The notes below the pieces were generated by a model that was not told the DNA's origin, did not search any database, and worked only from the letters and a program-made list of their open reading frames with translations. Shown here in pieces: positions 1 to 6,568 of a stretch of 17,445 bases of DNA. Every line of letters begins with the position of its first letter. Position 1 is the first letter of the stretch. The translations under genes were made by a program, and so were the position numbers. The DNA comes from Burkholderiales bacterium (GTDB lineage Bacteria > Pseudomonadota > Gammaproteobacteria > Burkholderiales > Burkholderiaceae_C): NCBI GenBank assembly GCA_947448105.1, contig CANFNE010000020.1, positions 1-17,445 of the forward strand. Direction: 5' to 3'.

Positions 1-173
1 AGCACCGAGCCCTGGCTTTCCACCATGCCCATGATGGCCTTGGCCGTGGTGGAGCGCCCCGAGCCGTTGCGCCCGAGCAAGGCGACGATTTCGCCCTCGC
101 CCACCTGCAGGTCCACGCCGTGCAAGACATGGCTTTTGCCGTAAAAGGCGTGTAGTTGAGAAACTTGCAACAT
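1..173 (-). CDS. livF: Branched-chain amino acid-type ABC transporter ATPase LivF, N-terminal part (cut by window edge)
   Basis: Only the first 57 residues are in the window, starting MLQVSQLHAFYGKSHVLHGV. This is the opening of an ABC ATPase of the LivF type, the second nucleotide-binding subunit of HAAT importers, which would sit on the cytoplasmic face of the LivH/LivM permease. The Walker A loop is at residues 34-42 and reads GRNGSGRST. The invariant lysine is replaced by arginine at residue 40 (codon CGC, bases 54-56). The start lies 2 bases after the livG stop, and an AAGGA Shine-Dalgarno sequence is embedded in the last livG codons, so translation is probably coupled. I recall this arginine variant in related Burkholderiales proteins, but I cannot confirm that here. 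The rest of the gene, including Walker B and the signature motif, lies outside the window. Confidence 0.93.
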   Translation of the reverse strand, partial: MLQVSQLHAFYGKSHVLHGVDLQVGEGEIVALLGRNGSGRSTTAKAIMGMVESQGSV

Positions 174-175
174 GC

Positions 176-991
176 TTAATGTCCTTGCGCAGATTCGCCG
201 GCCTGGGCATCGGCCACCGTGGAGCCCAAATACGCCTCTTGCACGCGGGCACTGGCGCGCACCGCGTCGGGCGTGTCAAAGGCAATCACCTCGCCGTAGA
301 CCAGCACCGCAATGCGGTCGGCCAGGCCAAACACCACGCCCATGTCGTGCTCCACCGTGAGCAGGGTTTTGCCCTCGGTAACTTGCTTGATCAGGGCGAT
401 AAAGCGGGTGGTTTCGCTCTTGCTCATACCCGCCGTGGGTTCGTCCAGCAGAATAACGTTGGCGCCGCCGGCAATGGTGATGCCCACTTCCAACGCGCGC
501 TGCTCGGCGTAGGTCAGGTTCAAGGCGACCACGTCGCGCTTTTTGTCCAGACCGATCATTTCCATCAGTTCTTGGGCGCGCGCATTGGCGTCGTCCAGGT
601 CCACCAAAAACTTCAAAAAGGTGTAGCCGTAGCCCAGGCTCCAGAGCACGCTGCAGCGCAGGTTCTCAAAAACACTGAGTTTGGGAAAGATGTTGGTGAT
701 CTGAAAGCTGCGCGACAAGCCCATGCGGTTGATCTCAAACGGCTTTTTGCCGTTGATGTTGTGCCCGTTAAGCACAATGTCGCCGCTGGTAGGCGCCATG
801 CGCCCGCTGATCAGGTTAAACAGGGTGGACTTGCCCGCGCCGTTGGGGCCGATGATGGCCACGCGTTCGCCTTGACGAACCGCCAGGCTCGCGCCTCGGA
901 TGATTTCGGTCTTGCCAAAGCTCTTGCGCACATCGCGCAACTCCAGGGCCAGGGGCGCCGTGGCTGCGGGGGTGGGGGTTGAGGCGCTCAT
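176..991 (-). CDS. livG: Branched-chain amino acid-type ABC transporter ATPase LivG
   Basis: This is a 271-residue cytoplasmic ATPase of a HAAT-family importer. The first of the two nucleotide-binding subunits, it pairs with LivF to power uptake through LivH/LivM. Visible motifs are a standard Walker A (GPNGAGKST, residues 48-56), a Q-loop in SRSFQITNIF, Walker B (VILLDEPTAG, about 179-188) and an H-loop histidine in VEHDM (215). The signature motif is degenerate: LTYAEQR at 159-165 instead of LSGGQ or the LAYGQQ usual in LivG, so the second signature glycine is alanine. The start overlaps the livM stop by 4 bases (ATGA) and has an AGGAG Shine-Dalgarno 7 bases upstream. The N-terminal dozen residues are Ala/Thr/Pro-rich and lie before the domain. 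Identity as a LivG-like ATPase is secure; the substrate is not. Confidence 0.95.
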   Translation of the reverse strand: MSASTPTPAATAPLALELRDVRKSFGKTEIIRGASLAVRQGERVAIIGPNGAGKSTLFNLISGRMAPTSGDIVLNGHNINGKKPFEINRMGLSRSFQITNIFPKLSVFENLRCSVLWSLGYGYTFLKFLVDLDDANARAQELMEMIGLDKKRDVVALNLTYAEQRALEVGITIAGGANVILLDEPTAGMSKSETTRFIALIKQVTEGKTLLTVEHDMGVVFGLADRIAVLVYGEVIAFDTPDAVRASARVQEAYLGSTVADAQAGESAQGH

Positions 992-2277
992 AGTGCGGCT
1001 CCTGCGGTATGGGTTTCTTTTTCAATGGCTTCTTGGGCGGCGTCCCAGCGCGTGGAAAAACGCCCTTGGGCCAGGGCAAACAACCAGCCCCCCAGCGCCA
1101 GCACCGCGCACAGGCCCAACCAGGATTGCGCTGACGTCGTATCCAGCGCCACGCCCATAAAGTTCACCACCGAGCCCATGGCGGCGTTGAGTTGGCGGTG
1201 GTAGACCATTTCCACCAGCGCGGCCACGGCCAGCAACAGCACCAGGGCGGCGGCTGCCAGCACGCCATAGGCTGGCAGCAGCGCGCGCAGCTTGCCATGG
1301 CGCGCCACACGCAGGTTCATCATGATCAGGCTGGCAATGCCGCCAGGTGCGTACATCACCATCACCATGAACACCAGCCCCAGGTACAACAGCCAGGCCT
1401 GGGTGTATTCGCTCAGCAGCACAAAAGCCAGCACCATCAATATCGCGCCAATAATGGGCCCGAAAAAGAAGGTGGCGCCGCCCAAAAAGGTGAACAGCAA
1501 ATACGCGCCTGAACGCGCCGCGCCCACCACCTCGGCGTTAACGATCTCAAAATTGAGTGCGCCCAGACCGCCCGAAATGCCGGCAAAAAACCCGGCAATG
1601 ATGAAGGCCGTGTAGCGCACCCGCTGCGGGTTGTAGCCAATAAATTCCACCCGCTCGGGGTTGTCACGCACCGCGTTCAAGAGCCGCCCCAGCGGGGTTT
1701 GGGTAAACGCGTACATCAGCACCACGCACACCAAGGTGTAAGCGGCAATCAGGTAGTAGACCTGCTTGGCCGGGCCAAAGGTGATGCCCATTACGGCCGG
1801 GCCCGACATGCGGTTGCCCGAAATGCCGCCTTCGCCGCCAAAAAATTCCGGCACCATGAGCGACATGGCAAACACGAGTTCGGCCAGGCCCAGGGTAATC
1901 ATGGCAAAAGTGGTGCCGGATTTGCGCGTGGTCACATAGCCAAACAGCACCGCAAAGCCCATGCCCGCCACGCCGCCTACCAGCGGCACCAGGGACACAG
2001 GCAAGGGCATGCCCGCGCCCGCGTACATATTAAGCGCGTGGATGGACACAAACGCGCCCAACCCGGTGTAGACCGCGTGGCCAAAACTCAGCATGCCGCC
2101 TTGCCCGAGCAACATGTTGTACGACAGGCAGGCGATGATGGCGATGCCCATTTGCGAAAGCATGGTCACCGACAAACCGCTGGTAAACACCTGCGGCACC
2201 AAAAGTAAAACGGCTGCAAAAAGGGCCCAAAGCCACACCGACCCAATGCGGGCATTCCAACGTTGCATGGTGCTCAT
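988..2277 (-). CDS. livM: Branched-chain amino acid-type ABC transporter permease LivM, with C-terminal membrane extension
   Basis: This is a 429-residue polytopic inner-membrane permease, one half of the HAAT importer channel. The LivM core is recognisable from LSYNMLLGQGGMLSFGHAVY near residue 52, the YVTTRKSGTTFAMITLGLAE segment, and GRLLNAVRDNPERVEFIGYN, the coupling-helix region that contacts the ATPase. The core ends near VMVMYAPGGIASLIM. The protein is longer than usual for the family (about 300-350 residues): about 100 extra residues follow, with two more hydrophobic stretches (around ALVLLLAVAALVEMVY and LGLCAVLALGGWLFAL) and a charged tail. The annotated ATG overlaps the livH stop by 4 bases. 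A second in-frame ATG at 2268 has a better-spaced AAGGA (8 bases) and may be the real start; the difference is only three residues. Confidence 0.94.
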   Translation of the reverse strand: MSTMQRWNARIGSVWLWALFAAVLLLVPQVFTSGLSVTMLSQMGIAIIACLSYNMLLGQGGMLSFGHAVYTGLGAFVSIHALNMYAGAGMPLPVSLVPLVGGVAGMGFAVLFGYVTTRKSGTTFAMITLGLAELVFAMSLMVPEFFGGEGGISGNRMSGPAVMGITFGPAKQVYYLIAAYTLVCVVLMYAFTQTPLGRLLNAVRDNPERVEFIGYNPQRVRYTAFIIAGFFAGISGGLGALNFEIVNAEVVGAARSGAYLLFTFLGGATFFFGPIIGAILMVLAFVLLSEYTQAWLLYLGLVFMVMVMYAPGGIASLIMMNLRVARHGKLRALLPAYGVLAAAALVLLLAVAALVEMVYHRQLNAAMGSVVNFMGVALDTTSAQSWLGLCAVLALGGWLFALAQGRFSTRWDAAQEAIEKETHTAGAAL

Positions 2278-3308
2278 CCTTCCCTGTTACCCAAAAGACC
2301 CTTGGGTCGGAATATCAATATCAGCACCAAAAACAGGTACGGCAAAATGGGTGCCACTTGCGACAGCTTCATCGTCAGCAGCGTGTTGGCGCTCAAGGAC
2401 GCGCCCACGGACACGCCAACTTGCTGCAAAGCGCCAAGCAAGGTGTAGTCAAAGGCTACGGCAAAGGTCTGGATCGTGCCAATCAGCAGCGAGGCCAAAA
2501 ACGCACCCGAGAGTGAGCCCATGCCACCCACCACCACCACCACAAAAATAATGGAGCCCACGGTCGCCGCCATCGAAGGCTCGGTCAAAAAGGTGCTGCC
2601 ACCAATCACGCCCGCAAGGCCGGCCAGCGCGGCGCCCGCGCCAAATACCAGCATGAGCACGCGCGGCACGTTGTGGCCCAGCGCTTCCACCGCGTCCGGG
2701 TGGGTGAGCGCCGCCTGAATCACCAGACCCACGCGGGTGCGGGTCAGCAAGAGCCAGATCGACACCAGCATGGTCAAAGCCACCAGCACCATAAAGCCGC
2801 GTGTGGCGGGGAAAGGCGAACACACCACGCGCACGGCTGGGTCTACGGCACTGCACATCTCGGCGCTTGCCGCGCCCCAGACCATGCGCAGACCTGACAC
2901 CGCGTCGTTAATCAGCGTAAACGCCGGGCCCTGAAGGGCGACCGGCGGCTTGAATTCAATGGCAATACGGCCCCAGATGAGCTGCACCAGCTCAAGCACC
3001 ACATAGGTCAAGCCAAAGGTAATGAGCAGCTCGGGCACGTGGCCAAATTTGTGCACCCGGCGCAGGCAATAGCGCTCAAACACCGAACCCAGCGCACCCA
3101 CGATCAAGGGCGCCACCAGCAGCGCCGGCCAAAAGCCCAGCACCTGCGACACCGAGTAGCCGATATAGGCGCCCAGCATGTAGAAGCTGGCGTGCGCAAA
3201 ATTGAGCACACCCATCATGCTGAAGATCAGCGTCAGCCCCGAGCTCAGCATGAACAGCAGCAGCCCGTAGCTGATGCCGTTCAGCGTCGAAATGATAAAA
3301 AACTCCAT
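2274..3308 (-). CDS. livH: Branched-chain amino acid-type ABC transporter permease LivH
   Basis: This is a 344-residue inner-membrane permease, partner of LivM in the importer. Family hallmarks are the N-terminal LNGISYGLLLFMLSSGLTLI and MMGVLNFAHASFYMLGAY, the TRTRVGLVIQAALTHPDAVEALGHN coupling segment, and the C-terminal GGMGSLSGAFLASLLIG and LILIFRPKGLLG. An unusual polar stretch at residues 145-170, between membrane segments, carries two cysteines (152 and 163). It would lie on the periplasmic side if the usual topology holds, so a disulfide is possible. The gene is the first of the coupled permease/ATPase block and follows the terminator behind the binding-protein gene. A GGAG sequence lies 10 bases before the ATG. 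Confidence 0.95.
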   Translation of the reverse strand: MEFFIISTLNGISYGLLLFMLSSGLTLIFSMMGVLNFAHASFYMLGAYIGYSVSQVLGFWPALLVAPLIVGALGSVFERYCLRRVHKFGHVPELLITFGLTYVVLELVQLIWGRIAIEFKPPVALQGPAFTLINDAVSGLRMVWGAASAEMCSAVDPAVRVVCSPFPATRGFMVLVALTMLVSIWLLLTRTRVGLVIQAALTHPDAVEALGHNVPRVLMLVFGAGAALAGLAGVIGGSTFLTEPSMAATVGSIIFVVVVVGGMGSLSGAFLASLLIGTIQTFAVAFDYTLLGALQQVGVSVGASLSANTLLTMKLSQVAPILPYLFLVLILIFRPKGLLGNREG

Positions 3309-3340
3309 ACCCTGCGCACTCCAAAATCTTCCACCCTACA

Positions 3341-3382
3341 AAACAAAAGAGCCCGCTGCGGCCATCCGCGCCACGGGCTCTT
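3341..3382 (-). terminator. Intrinsic terminator after the substrate-binding-protein gene, before livH
   Basis: On the minus strand, AAGAGCCCG (3382-3374) and CGGGCTCTT (3355-3347) form a perfect 9-bp outer stem around a GC-rich 18-base loop that can fold further (GCGG/CCGC). It is followed by TTTTGTTTT. The placement, 20 bases after the binding-protein stop and about 30 bases before livH, suggests partial termination. The abundant periplasmic binding protein would then be expressed above the membrane components, with read-through into livHMGF. Read-through and promoter use cannot be judged from sequence. Confidence 0.85.
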
Positions 3383-3401
3383 GACGGTCAACGCCGGGCG
3401 A

Positions 3402-4637
3402 TCAGCCTGGGCGTTTCATCTGGCAGCTGGTGGGTGTGCTGGAGACGTAGTTGGGGTACTCTTTGAGTGGCACCAGCGTCATGCCGGTGTTCTCGGGGTT
3501 GTAGGGGTACTTTTTGTCGGCCTTTTGCCAGACCGTCATGTACAGCGGTTGCTGCAACTGGTGGTCCATCTTGCGCATTTCCACTTCGCCGTTGAAGCTC
3601 TTGACCGAAATGCCTTCTAAAGCGGCAGCGACTTTTACCGGGTCGGTCGATTTGGCCTTGGCCATGGCCGCACCCAGGGTTTCAAAAATACGGATGGTGG
3701 AGCCGGTGTAGAAGTCGTCGTTGTACTTGGCCTTGAACTCGTTCATCCACTTGTCCATCTGCCCACCCATGTTGTAGTGGCTGTAGGCGATTTGGTACAC
3801 GCGGCCTGCACCATTGGTACCCAGTGCGGTGGGCGTACCGGTGACGCCCGCGTAATAAGTGAAGAACTTGCCGGTGTAGCCGTTCTCATTGGCGGCCTTG
3901 ACCAGCAAAGACAAGTCAGAGCCCCAGTTGCCGGTAATCACCGTGTCAGCGCCAGCCGCCTTGATCTTGGCGATGTAGGGCGCGAAGTCACGCACCTGGG
4001 CCAGCGGGTGCAGGTCCTCACCCACGATCTGGATGTCCGGGCGCTTGCGGGCCAGGGTTTCCTTAGCGTATTTGGCCACTTGCACACCATGCGAGTAGTT
4101 TTGGCCCAGGATGTAGACCTTTTTGATGTCGGGCTGGTCCACCATGAAGCTCGACATGGCTTCCATCTTCATGGACGTGTCGGCGTCAAAACGGAAGTGC
4201 CAGTAGCTGCACTTGCTGTTCGTCAAATCGGGGTCCACCGCCGAGTCGTTGAGGTAAATCACTTCTTTGCCGGGGTTGCGCTCGTTGTGCTTGGCCACCG
4301 CGTCGCTCAGGGCCAGTGCCACCGAGGAGCCATTGCCCTGGATGATGTAGCGCGCGCCCTGGTCGATTGCCGCTTTGAGCGCGTTCAGGCTTTCGGTAGG
4401 GCTGAGCTTGTTGTCCATCCCGATCACTTCGAACTTGACGCCAGCAGGGTTGCCCTTGCCGCTGTATTTTTCGGCAAAAAACTGGTAGCCCTTGAGCTGA
4501 CTCACACCCACGGGGCCGAGCAAGCCGGTCAAGGGATCGATACGAACCATCTTGACGGTTTCACCCTGCTGGGCGAAGGCAGCAGCGGCACCCAATACGA
4601 TCACCGCAGCAGCGGTAAATTTCAACGCAAATGACAT
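3402..4637 (-). CDS. Periplasmic substrate-binding protein of the Liv-type ABC importer
   Basis: This is a 411-residue type I periplasmic binding protein (Peripla_BP_6/LivK-like) that would capture the substrate and deliver it to LivH/LivM. A Sec signal peptide (MSFALKFTAAAVIVLGAAAAFA, written here in parts: positively charged MSFALK, hydrophobic core, AFA/QQ cleavage after residue 22) precedes the mature protein. The fold is recognisable from IDPLTGLLGPVGVSQLKGYQ, the YIIQGNGSSVALALSD segment and VYILGQNYSHG. Two cysteines, 143 (SKCSYW) and 405 (SCQMKRPG, at the extreme C-terminus), could form a disulfide. I chose the ATG at 4637 because AAGGAG (4649-4644) lies 6 bases upstream and the signal peptide starts there; an in-frame ATG at 4679 would add 14 residues with no ribosome site. 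The ligand is unknown: HAAT systems carry amino acids, amides, urea or aromatic and other organic acids. Confidence 0.93.
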   Translation of the reverse strand: MSFALKFTAAAVIVLGAAAAFAQQGETVKMVRIDPLTGLLGPVGVSQLKGYQFFAEKYSGKGNPAGVKFEVIGMDNKLSPTESLNALKAAIDQGARYIIQGNGSSVALALSDAVAKHNERNPGKEVIYLNDSAVDPDLTNSKCSYWHFRFDADTSMKMEAMSSFMVDQPDIKKVYILGQNYSHGVQVAKYAKETLARKRPDIQIVGEDLHPLAQVRDFAPYIAKIKAAGADTVITGNWGSDLSLLVKAANENGYTGKFFTYYAGVTGTPTALGTNGAGRVYQIAYSHYNMGGQMDKWMNEFKAKYNDDFYTGSTIRIFETLGAAMAKAKSTDPVKVAAALEGISVKSFNGEVEMRKMDHQLQQPLYMTVWQKADKKYPYNPENTGMTLVPLKEYPNYVSSTPTSCQMKRPG

Positions 4638-4643
4638 GGAAAA

Positions 4644-4649
4644 CTCCTT
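4644..4649 (-). promoter_or_regulatory. Shine-Dalgarno deciding the start of the binding-protein gene
   Basis: On the minus strand the sequence reads AAGGAG, then TTTTCC, then ATG (4637). This near-perfect ribosome site with 6-base spacing fixes the start at 4637 rather than at the upstream in-frame ATG at 4679. Confidence 0.85.
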
Positions 4650-4704
4650 GATTGGTACAACCCGCAGGCTACAAGACAAAGCAGTCCTCGGTAGTGCGGG
4701 TTCA

Positions 4705-4725
4705 CCCTAGGAAAGTCACCTAGGG
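4705..4725. promoter_or_regulatory. Perfect dyad upstream of the binding-protein gene, candidate operator
   Basis: CCCTAGG (4705-4711), a 7-base spacer AAAGTCA, then CCTAGGG (4719-4725) form a perfect inverted repeat. It lies 67-88 bases upstream of the binding-protein ATG. Centre-to-centre spacing of the arms is 14 bases, and each arm contains the self-complementary CCTAGG. It has no T-run and sits on the promoter side of the gene, which fits a dimeric regulator's operator better than a terminator. No clear -35/-10 pair is visible between it and the gene, so the promoter may be activator-dependent. The regulator is not identifiable. Confidence 0.5.
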
Positions 4726-4788
4726 GATAGAGCGTTCAGCAGCGTTAGCGTGGACGCCGCACCAGCGCGGTGCACCACTGCGGCAACA

Positions 4789-6417
4789 CTACACGCCCGG
4801 CAACTGGTAGTCGCGCAAGGTCTCGCGTAATTTGGTTTTTTGCATCTTGCCGGTACCGCCCAAGGGAATGGCATCAATAAAAACCACATCGTCTGGAATT
4901 TGCCATTTGGCGGTACGGCCCTCGTAAAAAGCCAGCAGCGCTTCGCGGCTCACTTCGGCACCGGGCTTTTTCACCACCACCACCACCGGGCGCTCGTCCC
5001 ATTTGGGGTGTTTCATGCCAATGCAAGCGGCCATGGCCACGGCTGGGTGCGCCATGGCGATGTTTTCCACGTCGATCGAGCTGATCCACTCGCCGCCGGA
5101 CTTGATCACGTCCTTGCTGCGGTCGGTAATTTGCATATAGCCGTCGGCATCGATGGTGGCCACGTCGCCGGTGGGGAACCAGCCGTCCACCAGCGGCGAG
5201 CCGCCCTCCCCTTTGTAGTATTCGGCAATCACCCAGGGGCCCTTGACCAGCAGGTCGCCATAGGCTTTGCCGTCCCACGGCAATTCGGCGCCCGCATCGT
5301 CCACGATCTTCATGTCCACGCCGTACAGCGCGCGTCCTTGCTTGAGGCGCACCGCCATTTTTTCGCTGTCGTCCATGGCCATATGGCGGTTTTTCAGGGT
5401 GCAGACGGTGCCAAGGGGCGACATCTCGGTCATGCCCCAGGCGTGCAGCACTTCTACGCCATAGACATCGTTAAACGCAGTAATCATGGCCGGCGGGCAG
5501 GCCGAGCCGCCAATGACCGTGCGCTTGAGCGTGGAGAAGCGCAAATCGCCTTGCTGCATATGGCCAAGCATCATCTGCCAGACCGTGGGTACGCCTGCGG
5601 CAAAAGTGACTTTTTCGGACTCGATCAGCTCAAAAATCGACTTGCCGTCCATGGCCGGACCGGGGAACACCATCTTGGCGCCGGTCATGGCGGCTGCATA
5701 CGGCAAACCCCAGGCGTTGACGTGGAACATGGGCACGACCGGCAGCACGCTGTCGCGTGCACTCATGTTCAAGGCGTCGGGCAAGGCACCGGCCCAGGCG
5801 TGCAGGATGGTGGAGCGATGGCTGTACAGCGCGGCTTTGGGGTTGCCGGTGGTGCCACTGGTGTAGCACATGCTCGAGGCCGAGTTCTCGTCAAACACGG
5901 GCCAGTTGTACTTGTCGGACTGCGGCGCAAGCCAGGCCTCGTAACTTTGCAGGCCTGGAATGCCCGAATCGGCGGGCAACTTGTCCGCGTCGCACAAGGC
6001 AATGAAATGCTTGATGGTGGTGCAGCGCGCATGCACCGCTTTGACGATGGGCAAAAAGGTCATGTCAAAGCACAAGACCTGGTCTTCGGAATGGTTGGCG
6101 ATCCAGACAATCTGGTCCGGGTGCAAGCGCGGGTTAAGCGTGTGCAAGACCCGGCCCGAGCCGCTCACGCCGAAATACAGCTCCAAGTGGCGGTAGCCAT
6201 TCCAGGCCAGCGTCGCCACGCGGTCGCCAAAGCCCAGCTTCATCTGGTCGAGTGCGTTGGCAGCTTTGCGAGAGCGCTTGGCAACGTCTCGGTAAGTGCA
6301 GCGGTGGATGTCGCCTTCGACGCGGCGCGAAACGATCTCTCCCTCGTGGTGGTGTCGATCTGCAAATTCAATCAATGAAGAAATGAGCAACTGCTGACTT
6401 TGCATCAACCCGAGCAT
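4789..6417 (-). CDS. AMP-forming acyl-CoA ligase (AlkK/DmdB-type medium- or long-chain fatty acid/3-methylthiopropionate CoA ligase)
   Basis: This is a 542-residue cytoplasmic enzyme of the ANL superfamily. It would activate a carboxylic acid with ATP to an acyl-adenylate and then to acyl-CoA. Motifs seen are the P-loop YTSGTTGNPKAALYSH (from about residue 185), VVPMFHVNAWGLPY, HAWGMTEMSPLG (about 326), GWFPTGDVATID, DRSKDVIKSGGEWIS, and the C-terminal PLGGTGKMQKTKL with the catalytic lysine at about 524. The length and the MLGLMQSQQLLISSLIEFA opening match the AlkK/methylthiopropionyl-CoA ligase branch; the substrate cannot be fixed from sequence. I chose the ATG at 6417 because AGGGGA lies 6 bases upstream and homologues start there in my recollection. 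The upstream ATG at 6570 would add 51 residues of non-conserved sequence and overlap selO. The gene lies upstream of, and parallel to, the ABC importer genes. Confidence 0.92.
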   Translation of the reverse strand: MLGLMQSQQLLISSLIEFADRHHHEGEIVSRRVEGDIHRCTYRDVAKRSRKAANALDQMKLGFGDRVATLAWNGYRHLELYFGVSGSGRVLHTLNPRLHPDQIVWIANHSEDQVLCFDMTFLPIVKAVHARCTTIKHFIALCDADKLPADSGIPGLQSYEAWLAPQSDKYNWPVFDENSASSMCYTSGTTGNPKAALYSHRSTILHAWAGALPDALNMSARDSVLPVVPMFHVNAWGLPYAAAMTGAKMVFPGPAMDGKSIFELIESEKVTFAAGVPTVWQMMLGHMQQGDLRFSTLKRTVIGGSACPPAMITAFNDVYGVEVLHAWGMTEMSPLGTVCTLKNRHMAMDDSEKMAVRLKQGRALYGVDMKIVDDAGAELPWDGKAYGDLLVKGPWVIAEYYKGEGGSPLVDGWFPTGDVATIDADGYMQITDRSKDVIKSGGEWISSIDVENIAMAHPAVAMAACIGMKHPKWDERPVVVVVKKPGAEVSREALLAFYEGRTAKWQIPDDVVFIDAIPLGGTGKMQKTKLRETLRDYQLPGV

Positions 6418-6423
6418 AGAAAA

Positions 6424-6429
6424 TCCCCT
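6424..6429 (-). promoter_or_regulatory. Shine-Dalgarno deciding the start of the acyl-CoA ligase gene
   Basis: The minus strand reads AGGGGA, then TTTTCT, then ATG at 6417. This spacing favours the 542-residue form over the longer in-frame start at 6570. Confidence 0.75.
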
Positions 6430-6475
6430 GTAAAAACCGGCGTCAAGATGGACGCTTGCACCCCAAGAAACGCGG

Positions 6476-6481
6476 ATATTA
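6476..6481 (-). promoter_or_regulatory. Possible -10 element for the acyl-CoA ligase gene
   Basis: TAATAT on the minus strand (6481-6476) matches the sigma-70 -10 consensus at four of six positions and would give a leader of about 50 bases. The -35 region 17 bases upstream (ATGGAA) is weak, so an activator may be needed. It lies just downstream (in the transcript direction) of the CCATATGG/TGCAATGCAGCA motifs. Confidence 0.3.
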
Positions 6482-6500
6482 CCCCCAGCGACCGACCATT

Positions 6501-6520
6501 CCATATGGTGCAATGCAGCA
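6501..6520. promoter_or_regulatory. CCATATGG palindrome next to TGCAATGCAGCA, possible regulator site
   Basis: In the 151-base divergent gap between the acyl-CoA ligase and selO there is an 8-base perfect palindrome CCATATGG (6501-6508). It is followed directly by TGCAATGCAGCA (6509-6520), whose reverse complement is TGCTGCATTGCA. GC-TGCA-type repeats of this sort are used by PhaR-like regulators of polyhydroxyalkanoate genes in related bacteria. The match is by eye and from memory, so this is a weak assignment. Confidence 0.25.
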
Positions 6521-6568
6521 TTTCCTGGCTTCGACAAGGCCAAGGCGCTGTGCCTGAAAATATCCACC

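Noticed and set aside
2526..2542. CCACCACCACC run in livH, and a similar run near 4973-4987 in the acyl-CoA ligase, as a microsatellite
   Set aside because: Both encode short valine stretches within conserved coding sequence; nothing suggests phase variation.
4759..4773. Small hairpin GCACC-AGCGC-GGTGC after the acyl-CoA ligase stop, as a terminator
   Set aside because: Only 5 bp and no T-run, so it gives no real support for termination.
4840..6378. Long open frame (512 codons) on the plus strand opposite the acyl-CoA ligase
   Set aside because: His/Gly/Val-rich translation typical of antisense frames in GC-rich genes, with no recognisable domain. The minus strand encodes a clear, complete enzyme.
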